A stretch of 63,272 nt of DNA from Penium margaritaceum (GCA_023375785.1 SZWC01003551.1:11537-74808); one strand, 5' to 3'. Shown: positions 31,964-43,243, counted from the first letter of the stretch. Program-made: numbers and translations. Notes: generated by a model not told the origin, from the letters alone.

Positions 31964-32583
31964 TGTTAGTTATGGCTGCATACACACGCTGTCGCTGCAA
32001 GTGACAAAACTGACAGGAAGCCTAAGGCGCACACATGGTGGACCATGCATCCCTGGTGTCTCAATTGGGTGCAAGATTGGCGCAAGCTATCCCATGTTCA
32101 GTTGTGCCTGAGAGTAGAATTGTTAGATTTAGCACGGTATCCTGAGTTTCTGATTAGCATATATTGGAGTATCTCACACACGGATACATGCATCCACACA
32201 CGCTCCTGGCCGATGTGGCTATTTGTATTCTAGATATGCATGTTGAGATAGGGATGTTGGTGTAATGTATGAGGTTGCTTATCCTACGAGGCCATACTGT
32301 TGGTTCTGCCGAAGTGTGAGAAAACCACCCGCGTCACACCGCTGAATGGTCCGGTTCGATCCCGGGGTGGCGGCCGAGATCCACCTCCAGTGTTTTGCGT
32401 GGGTGGCCCCGTCACCCACTTACTAGTACCTTGCTCTATCGTTACACATTTCACTTGTTCGCTCCCAGTTTACCTCTTAAGCTTTCTCTCAAGTCTTTGA
32501 GCTTGCCGCATCCATGGCTTCCGTGGAAACACCTCACTTCCGTGCGTGCTAAGCGGTCTAAGCAGGCAATCCATGACTACCTT
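31964..32583 (+). repeat. 5' LTR of E3
   Basis: TGTTAGTTATGGC start; aligned throughout with the E5 LTR. It ends just before the primer site at 32585. Contains a tRNA-like block at 32305-32368. Right end is set by the PBS, not by a paired LTR. Confidence 0.8.
32305..32368 (+). promoter_or_regulatory. tRNA-like block with paired T-arm in the E3 LTR
   Basis: TCCGG-TTCGATC-CCGGG (32350-32366) forms a 5-bp T-stem with a 7-nt loop and contains a perfect B-box GTTCGATCC. GTGTGAGAAAACCACC precedes it as in E5 and E1. An A-box is only weakly matched (TGCCGAAGTG). Confidence 0.6.
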
Positions 32584-32584
32584 C

Positions 32585-32599
32585 TGATATCAACATAGG
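32585..32599 (+). other. E3 primer-binding site
   Basis: TGATATCAACATAGG follows the LTR, matching TGATATCAGAGCATG of E4 (55004). The canonical plant copia site is TGGTATCAGAGC, complementary to initiator tRNA-Met. Confidence 0.65.
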
Positions 32600-33016
32600 A
32601 GGGACTATGCCCTCCTCTTTGTCGATCCGGGGCCTGGTCTATCTTAATCAAGTGACATCCGCAACTGGATTCTTGCAACCGCGGCAGCATCTCAACCCCG
32701 TCGCACTCATCTTGGACGGTGACGCCGTCCTGATAAGCTGGATTCCCACACACGGGATAACCCCTCTTCCATACATGGAAGATGGCTGAGTCTCGGCTCG
32801 CACTCTCTGCTCGGCCTCCACATAACATCTAGGCTCCATTGCGGGAGCATCTAAGCTCCATTGCATTTCAACACCATGTCACCATGATACTGAGATACTG
32901 TAGCCCCGCAACACAAAAACATCACAGTGCCCGAGCATCTAACATCAAATAAGCTAAAGCAGCCACAGCAATAGCACCAACAACAGCAACAATAACATTA
33001 ACAGCCACCACCAAGG
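32600..33016 (+). other. E3 leader, 5' part
   Basis: Continues to the C insertion and resumes at 39001. It contains CAGCCACAG/CAACAACAGC-rich sequence but no clear ORF. The 5 bp before C are CAAGG and those after it CAAGT, a target duplication with one mismatch. Confidence 0.5.
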
Positions 33017-33124
33017 TGTTAGCTACTGAGCTAACACCTCTGGCACATAAGCCGCAAAACCAAGCGGCTGCTTGGTTTTGCGGCTGAACCTGTGACCTTT
33101 GTGAGCCAAAAGGCTCACAAAGGT
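33017..33124. repeat. Three consecutive tetraloop hairpins
   Basis: 33017-33024/33029-33036: 8-bp perfect stem, loop ACTG. 33050-33065/33070-33085: 16-bp perfect stem, loop GGCT. 33095-33107/33112-33124: 13-bp perfect stem, loop AAAA. The second and third are absent from the C 5' LTR and from D, where single-copy AAGCC(G/A)C and GCTCACAAA stand. Confidence 0.95.
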
Positions 33125-33711
33125 TTTCAAGCCCTCTTCCTTTGTTGACATGTGTCATGCACCCCAAACTTAATCAGGCATACACTTCACCTTGAAGAGT
33201 GCTAACACCTTAGTATTACATCTCAAGAAGAGGTCAAGTCGTCAATACACAAGAGAGCATCAAACAAGGGTTGATTGAGCATGCAAGACAAGTCCTTTTA
33301 TAGTTGTCCATCCAGTCCTAGAACTCCAAAGCACATTCCTGGGAAGTGGCCTTAACCAGCCACATCACCAATTGACTCACACTGTGGACTTGACACATAA
33401 GCATCCTAGTATCAAGGTGACAGACCAACCATGTAGCATCTAAAAAGGTACGGACTTTCTTTCTGGGAAGCTTCCATCGCAAACAAGATGTGCATGGGGC
33501 CTAGATGGAACTCATGACCTCTCACTTGGCCAAATGAACAAAATGACCAAGGTAACCACTCATCCGCATTGTGTACTCACATGTCATATCTCACATGATA
33601 CAGGGCATAGTTGAGTCACATCACAACAGATCCAGGGATCATACCTCTACAAGGGACAGAGCATTCCTGATTCATCCTACAACACTGAAGAAGGGGCAAA
33701 AACATTCAACA
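33017..33711 (-). repeat. 3' LTR of element C
   Basis: 695 bp. On the minus strand it starts TGTTGAATG after GTGCAAGGGAGAGATT (PPT, complement 33712-33727). TATAAAAGG promoter-like element near 33297. A degraded tRNA-like block is at complement 33500-33575. Compared with the other three LTRs of this family it carries about 45 bp extra near its end, all in hairpins (33050-33124). Confidence 0.93.
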
Positions 33712-33746
33712 AATCTCTCCCTTGCACCTTGCGTCAGGGACCATCA

Positions 33747-34320
33747 TCATTCATCATCACTTGCGTTCACCATGCCAATACCTTGCCTGCCCGCCTGATG
33801 GAGATCCTTGTCCACTGGCTTTGTAAGTATGTCAGCCCAGTTCAATTTGGTACCGAAATACCCAAGCTCCACTGTCTGCTTGTAGACCAAGTCTGGAGCA
33901 TAGTGGTAGCAAATCTTGATGTGCTTTGTGCCCCTGGAGAGGACGGAGATCATGGACATGTCAATCGCGCTCATGTTGTCGATCTTGATGATCGTTGCCA
34001 TTGCCTGTGGTGCCTTCATCTCACAGAGCAAGCTTCGTAGCCACTGCATCTCTTTACATACCTTAGCCAAGGCAGTGTACTCAGCTTCAGCTGTTGACAA
34101 AGATACATATTCCTGCTTGCAACTTGCCTAACGACACCTCCATTCAGCATACACACAAAGCCGGAGGTACATTTTCTGTCATCAATATTCCTTCCCCAAT
34201 CAGCATCGGTCTGGCATATAAGACGGAGTGACGCGGATCTAGCGATGCCTCCAAACTGGAGCCCCACGTGCCACGTCCCCTGAAGGTAGCACATGATGGG
34301 CTTCACGGCCTGTCAATGAA
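33747..34320 (-). pseudogene. Element C RNase H
   Basis: Minus strand: HVGLQFGGIARSASLRLICQ, TDADWGRNIDDRKCTSGFVC, then a frameshift near 34125, and STAEAEYTALAKVCKEMQWL, IIKIDNMSAIDMS, TKHIKICYHYAPDL and ADILTKPVDKDL to the stop at 33747. All four acidic/His positions of the RNase H fold can be placed. It is separated from the RT by a further frame break at about 34313. Confidence 0.9.
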
Positions 34321-36142
34321 GTGGACCGGGATTGGCCACAAACCAGCTCACCTGCCCAACAGTATGGGCTATATCTGGTCCGGTGGCGACAATGACATAC
34401 ATCAGACTGCCCACAACAGACTGATATGGGATGCCTCGCATGTCACTTTTCTCCGCTTTGTTGAATGGGGACATGGAGGTGGAGATTTTGCACACGGAGC
34501 TCATGGGTGCACTAGCAGGCTTGCAATCTGCCATGTCGTATCGTTTGAGGATGGAGTTGATGTATTTTTTCTGGTTCAGGCTGACGGTACCTGCTGCTCT
34601 GTCGCGCTTGATGGCAATTCCAAGATAGAAGTAAAGAGGACCCATGTCCTTCATCTCGAATCTGCTCCTCACCTGCCCCTTGAGATCATCTAGCAACTGC
34701 GTTGAAGAAGAGCATACAATCAGATCATCAACGTACAAGGCGACCAACATAGTCCCTTTGTCGCTCTGATACATGTACATGCTAGGGTCATTGTCGCAGT
34801 GCATGAAGGATTCCTTGGCCATGAACGTGTCCATCTCCTGGTACCAAAGTCTTGGCACTTGTTTTTTCTCATAGAGCGCCTTCACTAATCTGTACACCTT
34901 GCCCTCGGGAGTATCAACCCCATCCGGAACCTCCATCAGTACCTCCTTGTCAAGTTTGTCGTTAAGGAAGGCTGTCTTGACATCCATCTGGTGGACCTCC
35001 ATGTTCTCAGCAGCACTAATGGCGAGCATCGACCTGATGGAAGCGAACGTCACAACGGAAGCAAAGGTCTCATTGTACTTTGCTCCAGGCCTTTGGGAGA
35101 ACCCCTTTGCTACCACCTGTGCCTTGTACTTGTCTATCTTGCCATCTTGTTTCCTTTTTGTTTTTAGCACCCACTTGGACCCCACAAGGTTAGCCCCGGG
35201 AAGTTTTTCCACCAACACCCATGTCCCATTCTCCTTGATGGAGCTGAGTTCACTACGAATGGCTTCGTCGTACTCTGCTTTGTCAGGCCGAGTGAGTGCC
35301 TCTGCGACAGACGTTAGCTCCTCTTCAACCAAGAATGAATAGTTAAAGCCTGTCAATTCACCCCCATCTACGTCGTAATGATTTCGAGGCACTTTGAAGC
35401 GTGAACTGCTGCTTGAACCTACTGGCTGGTGCTGTTGATGTGGAGGCTGGAGTTCTTGTTCATCGTTGATGATGGGAGAGGCATCCTCCTTGTGTTCCGG
35501 AGGATTGCATACGTCGGAATCAGAGTCTGATTCCTCCGAGTCATCTTCATGAGCTTCTCTCCTTATTGCAGCACCCATCCCATGAAAATGTGCTGGTGCT
35601 TCATCTCCCTCCTCAAGGAGAGTGAGCCACTCTTCCTGTTTTGGAGTGTTCTCAAGTTCGAGAAGCTCTTCCTTACTCGAAGAACTTTCGCAGAAATCCA
35701 CGTCTTTGCTGCAGATGACCTTCTTAGCTCCTTGGTCCCACAGGCGATATGCTTTGTGGGCGGTGTCATAGCCGATGAAAATACACTTTTGTACTCTTGC
35801 ATCAAGCTTTCTAGAGCCCTCACCGGCTTGGACCTTGGCAAATCCGGTGCAACCGAACACCTTGAGATAAGAGGCGTCCGGCTTCCTGCCTGACCATGCT
35901 TCTGGAGGCGTATTCAGCTGTTGCGTCTGCTTCTTCTTGCCTCTTCTTTGCAAAGCTTCTGCAGGTGTGAGGTTCACAAGATAGGTAGCCGTACGTGCTG
36001 CCACTGCCCAGAACCTAGGAGGCATCTTGGCATCAAAGAGCATGCACCTTGTCATGCCCAGGAGGGTCTGGTTCATCCTCTCTGCTATGTCGTTACTTTG
36101 AGGTGAGTAGGGAGTAGTTTTCTGGTGTTCAATGCCCTGCAA
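34313..36142 (-). pseudogene. Element C integrase C-terminus and reverse transcriptase
   Basis: A 609-codon open frame on the minus strand. It begins in the integrase (QGIEHQKTTPYSPQSNDIAE, RMNQTLLGMTRCMLFDAKMP with the catalytic Glu), continues through FGCTGFAKVQAGEGSRKLDA, an acidic Ser-rich linker, and the RT: RSELSSIKENGTWVLVEKL, VGSKWVLKTKRKQDGKIDKY, FASVVTFASIRSMLAISAAE, the first catalytic Asp in VHQMDVKTAFLND, LYEKKQVPRLWYQEMDTF (family LYGLKQAPR), ALYVDDLIVCSS intact, DMGPLYFYLGIAI, and PYQSVVGSLMYVIVATGPDI. It is the longest open frame in the window. Active-site Asp residues are kept, but flanking domains are out of frame. Confidence 0.94.
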
Positions 36143-36910
36143 CTTGAGCTACTCCCTGCAGGATTTGTACTCTCTAAAATTGTCTGTCCTGAATGCCTTC
36201 ACCATCTTTCCACTTGGTTGGTATGGTTGCTCAACCATAATGACAAAGGCCTACAGATTCTCCCTCACCTCACTTTTCTTTTTGAGAAGTTGATTCCAGA
36301 CCTTGTGGCTGTTGTCGTCAATGCATGAGAGGAATTATCTGCTACCTCCATTTGACGGTATGCAAAAGGGACCACACACGTCAGAGTGGACGAGATCAAG
36401 AGATGCAAGAGCACGCGTGCCATTGCACTTGAAGGGTTTCGTTTTCGCCTTGCCTTGAAGGCATTGCCCACACATGATCCCGGCTCCCTCCGCCTCATCA
36501 CCTAGCTCCATCCCACGCACTAGCTCCTGCTTTCCCATGAGCTCCAATGTGTGATCAGGCACGTGCCCAAAGTGCCTATGCCACAGGTTTTCAAAGGATG
36601 TGCATAGGCTAGAATGAACAGCCCCAGTGGTTGCATTTGCTTGCACTTTTGTTGCCGAATCATCTGCTTCTAGGGCTTCTACTGCTCCAACATGTCCTTC
36701 CTCATCTGAGTCTACATCGATGCTCTCCTCATCATGACTCTCGACCGAAGATTCAGCCATTGAAGTTTTCGTTTTGGTCAGCAAGACGTAGAGTCCATCA
36801 ACGCGAGGAACCTGTGTGAAAACCTTCTTGGCAGAGTAGGAGATGTTGATTTCCTTGGTAGGGACTATCACCGCTTCCTTCTCTCTGAAGACCACTGTCA
36901 TGCCATGGTC
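36143..36910 (-). pseudogene. Element C pre-integrase and integrase core
   Basis: 36335-36901 gives HGMTVVFREKEAVIVPTKEI, an acidic Glu/Asp-rich segment, then the zinc module NLWHRHFGHVPDHTLELMGK ... CGQCLQGKAKTKPFK, and LDLVHSDVCGPFCIPSNGGS with the first catalytic Asp. The frame breaks at about 36335; the second Asp block reads AFRTDNFREYK (family DNGGEY), so the two Gly are replaced. Confidence 0.88.
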
Positions 36911-36916
36911 AGTTAT

Positions 36917-38020
36917 CTAAGAGACAAAGAGCAGGTTGGCTGTGAAGGACAACAAGTAGACCACCCCCTCTAGCCTGAGGTCGGAATCTCCACCGTTGAT
37001 ACCCACTGTGACCAGCTTGTCACCAATCCCCTCAGCTACCTCAACCTTGTCGTTGGTGACTCTGAAGTTCTTGTTGCATGGAGCAAGACAGAAGAAGTCT
37101 CGTTTATCGTAAGTGGTGTGCTCGTATGTGCCCGAGTCAAGGCCATAGGCTCCTGGCCTGAGTATAGCCCTCCCTTTGTTAGAGGCACACTCAGCCATCA
37201 AGCTTGTGGGATCCTTCCCGCCATTTCCTCCTTGCCATTCATCCCCGTCTCCTCCATCTCTCTTGGGTGCATGTCACTCTCCAGCACAGTGTCCAGCCTT
37301 GCCATAGTTATGGCAGTTTCCTTGGCCCTTTACACCCCTTCCACTGTTGCTAGTGCTGTTGTTTCCCTTGTACCCAGAGGATGTGGTACTTTGGAAGGTG
37401 CCACTGTTTCGTGCGGCAAAGGCAGCCATGTTTGCTTCACTGGTGGTATGACGCATGGCTTCATTCCGCACATACTTGGAGACGGTGGTGTAGGAAACTA
37501 GATCTTCAGTCCACCCTCCGATCACCGTTATCATGGGGCCCCAGCTTTCCGGCAACATCATCATAAAATCATGGCCTGCATATCGGATTTCAGGTCCCAC
37601 CCCATGCCATGGGCTTGCTGCAAGAGCGTCTCAAACTCCTGCATAAAGGCGGAGACATCCTCCCCTTCACCAAGAATCATGCTAACAAGGTTTTTAAGAA
37701 TGAAAAGACGATTGGCAAGTGAGGAGGACTGAAACACCAAGTTTGACGTATGCCATGGCTGACATTGTACAACCGTTGATGTGGAAAAGGACTGACGGTT
37801 GTATGGAGGACACAAGAATGGAGAGAGCCTTCTTGTTGAGCTTGACCCATGCCACAAGGTCAGCACCATCCTCCTTTGGTGCTGGGATAGTTCTTTCAAA
37901 ACATCCTAGCACATCTCTGTCATCCATGATGATCTCAAAATGCCACTTCCAGAGCACAAACCCCTCTCCATTACACTTGAGGGTGGGAAAATGATTCCCA
38001 GGTTCCCTTCTCCCTGCCAT
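36917..38020 (-). pseudogene. Element C Gag and protease
   Basis: Gag starts MAGRREPGNHFPTLKCNGEG at 38020, matching F at 43571; EIIMDDRDVLGCF and LVAWVKLNKKALSILVSSIQ are the UBN2-type helices. After a frameshift near 37690, MGWDLKSDMQ and GWTEDLVSYTTVSKYVRNEA continue. The zinc knuckle reads NCHNYGKAGHCAGE-stop: the second Cys is Tyr (as in F) and the last Cys codon TGC is TGA. The protease motif YGLDSGTYEH (DSGT intact) follows at about 37140, then NLLFVS at 36917. Confidence 0.9.
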
Positions 38021-38348
38021 CCCTACAACTACAACTGCTACAGCTGCTGCACCTGTTGATGATGCCGATGAACCTGTGTTTGAGGCCGCTGTAAGATGTT
38101 GGTGAGAAAAGGCAACTGTTTCCCCAGTTCACGTTGGCCGTTGCAAGCAAATGTAGGCTGATGTAGGCTTATGTACGCTAATGTCAGCTCCGAAGGTAGA
38201 AAGGTGCAGATGTGTTGCATTCCCCTCTTGTTGATGTTGCCCTGCGAACAGAGAAGTTGGGTGAGAGGGAAGGCTCTCTCACTGCTTGTGACCTTAGCAA
38301 TTACGTGAATGAAACTTCCGTAACCAAAGGAGTGGGCCCATAACCCTT
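38021..38348 (-). other. Element C leader
   Basis: Between 5' LTR and Gag. AAGGGTTATGGGCCCAC directly follows the LTR end (also in B and F), a candidate primer site. GATGTAGGCTGATGTAGGCT-type sequence corresponds to the decamer array in F. Confidence 0.6.
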
Positions 38349-39000
38349 TGTTGGATATTGAGCTAACACCTCTGGTAGAGAAGCCGCGAAACTGAAAAGC
38401 TCACAAAGGTCTTTAGGCCTTCTTCCTTTGTTGACATGTGTCATGCACCCTAAACTTAATGAGGCGTACACTTCACCTTCAAGAGTACTAATGCCTTAGC
38501 ATTACATCTCAAGAAGAGCTCAAGTTTTCAATACGCAAGAGAGCATCAAGAAAGGGTTGATTGATGAGCATGCAAGACAAGTCATTTTATAGTTGTCTTC
38601 CAGTCCTAGAACTCCAAAGCACATTCCTAGGAAGTGACCTTAAACAGCCACATCACCATTAGACTCGCACGGTGGGCTTGACACATAAGCATCCTAGTGT
38701 CAAGGTGACAGACCAACCATGTAACGTCCAAGAAGCTACAGACTTTCTTTCTTGGAAGCTTCCATAGCAAACAAGATGTGCATGGGGCCAGGATTGAACT
38801 CATGACCTCTCAGTTGGCCAAATGAACAAAATGGCCAAGGTAACCACTCACCCACATCGTCTACTCACAGGTCATATCTCACATAAGACAAAGCATAGTT
38901 GAGTCACATCACAACGGATCCAGGGGTCATACCTCCACAAGGAATAGAGAATTCCTGATCTTTCCTATAAAAAGTGAACAAGGGGCAGAAACGATCGACA
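38349..39000 (-). repeat. 5' LTR of element C
   Basis: 652 bp, minus-strand start TGTCGATCG (39000), end ATATCCAACA. TATA-like CTATAAAATGAC. A tRNA-like block (complement 38785-38860) carries a perfect B-box GTTCAATCC (complement 38791-38799), an A-box-like TGGGTGAGTGG (complement 38844-38854) and a TTGGCCA/TGGCCAA stem between. Confidence 0.92.
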
Positions 39001-39700
39001 CAAGTACTAAGGCATTGAAACACCAAAGAACTGGAGCCTCTTGGCTCCACTGCCATTGCGGTACCAAGGTGCTACAATAGCGCTGCACCAAGACACCTAG
39101 ACACTAAAGCACCACGTCACCACAACTCCGCGATGCCTGGGAACTTAAGCTCCAATAGTAGTAACAATAGTAGCAGAAGCTGTAGCAACAGCACCAGCAG
39201 CCTTTCGTAGGCCGTGAGCTCCCTGCCGTACTACACCTCCATTAGCCTCTAGTTGTGAACGGCCTCCTCTGGACCCTCTGATACATCTTCTCTCCTTGAA
39301 GCTTCTCTTGTCTTAAGCGCTACTATCTCCTCCACTTTTATTGCCACTGTATGTACTACACGTGCTCCTGCTAGCATTACCTTTGGCAGGGCTATTGACA
39401 CTTGTACCACTGCAGCGGTCGATGTTGCCATACATGTTGCTGCTACAGCATACACAATAGCATCAGAAGTAGCGGAAATAGCCGCTGCCCTCTCTAGTGC
39501 CGTCGTCTCCATCCACACCCCATCAACACATGCCTCTTCCACCACCTCTTTATTGACATTTGATCATCACGTCCACGTTCTTGTCTCTAGAGTTGTGGCC
39601 ATCGTCACCTGCACCAGTGCTGCCTTGATAGGGGTCGTTTGTCCTCTACTGTAGCTGTCATCGTGTCTCAGTAGTAGCAGTACTTCCACCTCGTTTTGCC
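39001..39700 (+). pseudogene. E3 Ala-rich leader ORF
   Basis: Plus-strand frame over about 39296-39540 reads SATISSTFIATVCTTRAPAS, ITFGRAIDTCTTAAVDVAIH, VAATAYTIASEVAEIAAALS, paralleling the E4 leader (ATFAATTRAARTPKATSAG and AAASAFASSLSSAAS). The start is unclear. It lies between the PBS and Gag as in E1 and E4. Confidence 0.55.
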
Positions 39701-39837
39701 TTTTGTCGCTAGTTCTCGTGATCTTGGCACAATCTTCCTTCCTTCCTCTCATTGTTGCCTCTGTGTGGTTGTGTTTGTTTGTTCAGGTTGGTTGCCTTGG
39801 AGCACTGCCTTGAGCACCACACATACCATATCTTCCC

Positions 39838-41215
39838 ACATGCCCACTAGGGTAAGAGGAACTCTACAAAAGTTTAGTCGGCAGATTTCCCTCTCTTGAA
39901 TTATTCCTATTGATGATGAACAATACACCGCACTATAGACAGAGCTGCAGCGCAAGCGCACTACTCTCGAAGTAGCACTGACTGCCAAGCTTAATGCAGA
40001 GGAAAACTTGTGTAGTGAGCAGGCTGACCGGGAAACTTCTGTTGACCACAAGGCCAATTTGGTCCCCAATCGTCTCCAACCCACTCTACGCTCCACTGCC
40101 TCTGCTTCCACTGCTACCGGCATTGCTGTTGCATCCTCTACCTCACCCGCTCCCGCATCCGCCACCTCTAGCTCTCTTTCCTCCGACACTCTTGCACTCG
40201 TTGTTGCTTCCGGCGTAGCCGCCGCCAAGGCACTTGCATTGTCAACACATCGCAAACCTGACTTTGATTCTGTGCCACCTCATTTCCACTATAACCTCAC
40301 CTCTACTTCTGGGAGGTTTCATTTAGTGAGTGGACACAAGACGAACAACTCTGGGAGTACTACCATGAACCAGATCCCTCATTAATCCCACTCTTTGTTC
40401 CATTTTATGCTGATTCTCTCGCTTTGTTTGTGCACTCATTTGTGCTCGACCCGATGATCTCACCAATGAGATCGCGTCCTACAATGCCGACACAACAAGC
40501 CGCATGCCTGCGGACCTCATTGGCGCCTATGCCCTCATTAAACGTTGCACCATTATCAGAGGGCATGCTGCATAGAGTGTCCTCATAGTTCAGTTCAACA
40601 CAATGTCCATGCGTGCTCATGAGATTGCCGATGCCTATTGGGCTCGCAGTCTCTACCTACTGCATGACCTCGGTAAAGCAACAACCAAGCAGCTCCTTGT
40701 AGTCCTCTCCATTGTCAATGGCCTCATCCCTGAACTGTCCGACATCTTCAAGGAGGTCAAGGCCTCTGAGCCCAAGCAGCTTGTAGCTGAGCCCACTCCC
40801 AAAACACTACACCCGGTATTGGAGCCCTCTGGTTGTTCACTGCTTAGCGCCCCACCGATTGGTGGAATTCCCAGCACAACAAACATCCATCGTGCAGCAG
40901 CCATAGCGGCCACCACTATCCTTCCATCCTTCTCTGCTTCCTCATCCTCCTTGTCTTTGTCCTCCACACCAGCCACTTCTCTCCTCAGTCAGAGTGGGGA
41001 GGGGTTGGCCATGGTTGGGGAAAATGCAAGGGTGGCGACAAATCTGGTACAGGTGGCCAGACCGGGCAAGGGAAAGGGAAGGGGTCTGGTGGCTCATCCT
41101 CCTCTGCATCCTCCTCTGGCGATGTCACATGCTGAAACTATGGAGCTACCAACCACTCTACGCCAAAGTGTCTACTGCCGCCTGATGATGGCTGTCTTGC
41201 CTCTGTAATGGGAAC
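39838..41215 (+). pseudogene. E3 Gag
   Basis: Coiled-coil-like start TELQRKRTTLEVALTAKLNA with an in-frame TAG before it (E4: DL-stop-RQLNRALEAQREAEDC). A Ser/Ala-rich segment follows, then, after frame changes, MSMRAHEIADAYWARSLYLL (40603) and LLVVLSIVNGLIPELSDIFK, the central helices shared with E2 and E4. A GKGKGRG basic run precedes a knuckle read C-stop-NYGATNHSTPKC, where TGG is TGA and the second Cys is Tyr. Confidence 0.78.
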
Positions 41216-42667
41216 ACGTTGGGCACGCTTCTCCAACACTCCTGGGAGCTCTGCACGCGTCACCACCTTTACAGCCCCAGCCAGCCAGAGGCTGCCTTGA
41301 TCCACCAATGTTGCAGCCTACACCACCCCTGCGATGCCACCCTTACTGGCCTGCCCCTGGGGGTGGCCCCCAGGGTATGGACGGCCCATCTACTATGGCC
41401 CTCCCTCTGGTTCCTAATCTGCTCTTGCTTGGGTCTTGCCTGCCTACCCGCCTCGATGTCTTGCCTCCGGTGTTGTCATTACCCCTGATCCGCCTGAGGA
41501 CAAGTGTCAGTTGGACACCGCTCTTTCTCACACAATCCACTAGTGTCAGCTCCTTGACCATTGAAGTGAGAGTGGGTGTTCGGGGTCAGAGTCACTTGCA
41601 TGTGCAGTTGATGGGGATCAACATGGTTCTGCGTCTGGTCATGTTCATGGGTGTTTGCCAGTTGACGTCCCGTGGATTAAAGAGTGGGAGCCTGTTCGCT
41701 TGCCTCATTGTCTCGCCACTTGTGGTCAGAGGCTTTCCCCTCATTCCGCCAGTACTGCTGTTGGTCGTGCCCCTATGTCTGTCTGCATGTCAAGTGGCTT
41801 CTGGATCCTTGGCTTAGGGGCCACCCACCACATGACCTCCTCTCGCTCCTCATTTATCTTGCTTGGTATTGTTGGCTCCGATCGTTTTTTGCACACTGTC
41901 TCTGGCCATCTTCTCCCAGTTCAGGGCATTGGGGTGGTCCGCTTTGTTGGACCCAAGGGAAAAGTGTTCTACCCCGATGAGCTATATGTTCCCTCTCTTT
42001 AGTTGAGTCTACTCTCTGTCACGACACTCAAAGACCAGGGCATGGACTTCTCCTCTAGGCGCAGAGCTGCATTTGTCGCACATCGCGCCACTGGCTGCCT
42101 CTTGTTATAGGGTACCTGCTATGATCACTTGTTCCGTGTTCTGTCCTTTGCTCCTCTCTCTTCCACAATTTCTCATGTTCATGTTGCACGCTCTCTTTCA
42201 CCAGTGCACATGCAGCTGATGCATCGCCGCCTATGTCACATCCACATAGTTGCCATCAATAGTCTACTCCATCTGCCATTGACAATCTCCTCCATGCGCT
42301 TCCTGTTGATGGCCTCGGCCTCTCTACCTTTCCTTCCCCTTGTCCTATAGACTATATTGATTGTCCTCAAACGAAAATGTATTGGTCCCCTTCCTCCACA
42401 TCTGAGTCCCGCACCTGCCATCTCCTTAACCTCCTACATGCTGATGTCGTGGAATCCCTTCCTCACAATGCACATGGAGGGGGTTGGCCGCTACGTCCTT
42501 TGTCTTGCTGATGACTATTTTTTACATGCGCTTGGTCTTTATTCTCAACAAAAAGAGTGATGTTTGCTCCACCCTTGAATCTTGGCTTCCCTGAGCTGAA
42601 CTTGCATGTCGTCTTCATCTTTGGGTTTCTCCATTATGACTGTCTGGGGGAGTTCATGGGTCCTACT
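41216..42667 (+). pseudogene. E3 protease and truncated integrase
   Basis: PVDVPWIKEWEPVRLPHCLA leads to SGFWILGLGATHHMTSSRSS (about 41798-41855): the active-site DSG is GLG, so the protease is dead. HLLPVQGIGVVRFVGPKGKV and YPDELYVPSL follow, a TAG, then LSLLSVTTLKDQGMDFSSR. Integrase pieces: LMHRRLCHIHIVAINSLLH (zinc module), HADVVESLPHN-like and the GEFMGP block just before the F LTR cuts it at 42667. An inverted repeat CCCTGGGGG/CCCCCAGGG lies near 41348-41370. Confidence 0.8.
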
Positions 42668-43243
42668 TGTTGAATGTTTTTGCCCCTTCTTCAGTGTTGT
42701 AGGATGGACCAAGAAAGTTCTGCCCCTTGTGGAGGTATGACCCCTGGATCCTTTATAGATTGACTCAACTATGCTCATCAGAGGTCATGAGTTCGATCAT
42801 GGCCCCATGCACATCTAGTTTGCTATGGAAGCTTCCAAGAAATGAATTCCGTAGCTTCTAGGACGCTACATGGTTGGTCTGTCACCTTGAAATTAGGATG
42901 CTTATGTGTCAAGCCCACAGTGCAAGTCTATTGGTAATGTGGCTGGTTCAGGACACTTCCCACGAATGTGCTTTTGAGTTCTAGGACTGGACAGATAGCT
43001 ATAAAAGGACTTGTCTTGCATGCTCATCAATCAACCCTTGCTTGATGCTCTCTTGCATATGAACGACTTGAGCTCCTGTTGAGATGTAATGCTAAGGCGT
43101 TAGTACTCTTGAAGGTGAAGTGTATGCCTGAATAAGTTTGGGGTGCATGACACGTGTCAAAAAAGGAAGAAAGCCTAAAAAACATTGCAAGCTTTTCAGC
43201 TTCACGGCTTCTCTGCCAGAGGTGGTTAGCGCAGTAGCTAAGG
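42668..43243 (+). repeat. 5' LTR of element F
   Basis: Starts TGTTGAATG directly at the truncated E3 integrase and aligns with the C and D LTRs. The tRNA-like block is shortened (only GAGTTCGATCATGG near 42790 remains). TATAAAAGGAC near 43011. The end reads GTAGCTA(A) and runs into GGAAGGGTTATGGGCCCACA. Confidence 0.9.

Larger units (their letters stand above)
33017..39000 (-). mobile_element. Copia element C, full-length, minus strand
   Basis: 5984 bp bounded by LTRs: 5' LTR complement(38349..39000), 3' LTR complement(33017..33711), both TGT(T/C)GA...AACA. Flanks are CAAGG and CAAGT. Internal order on the minus strand is Gag, protease, integrase, RT, RNase H. C is the closest relative of F and D. 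Several stops and frameshifts make it inactive, but every domain is present. Confidence 0.93.
31964..42667 (+). mobile_element. Family E copia copy E3, split by C and truncated by F
   Basis: 5' LTR 31964-32583, PBS, leader, Gag, protease and part of integrase on the plus strand. Element C is inserted in the leader (33017-39000). The integrase breaks off at 42667 where the F LTR starts, so RT, RNase H and 3' LTR are lost. Confidence 0.85.

Noticed and set aside
38785..38860. A functional tRNA gene in the C LTR
   Set aside because: Loop and stem sizes do not fit a cloverleaf and the sequence is part of a repeated LTR.
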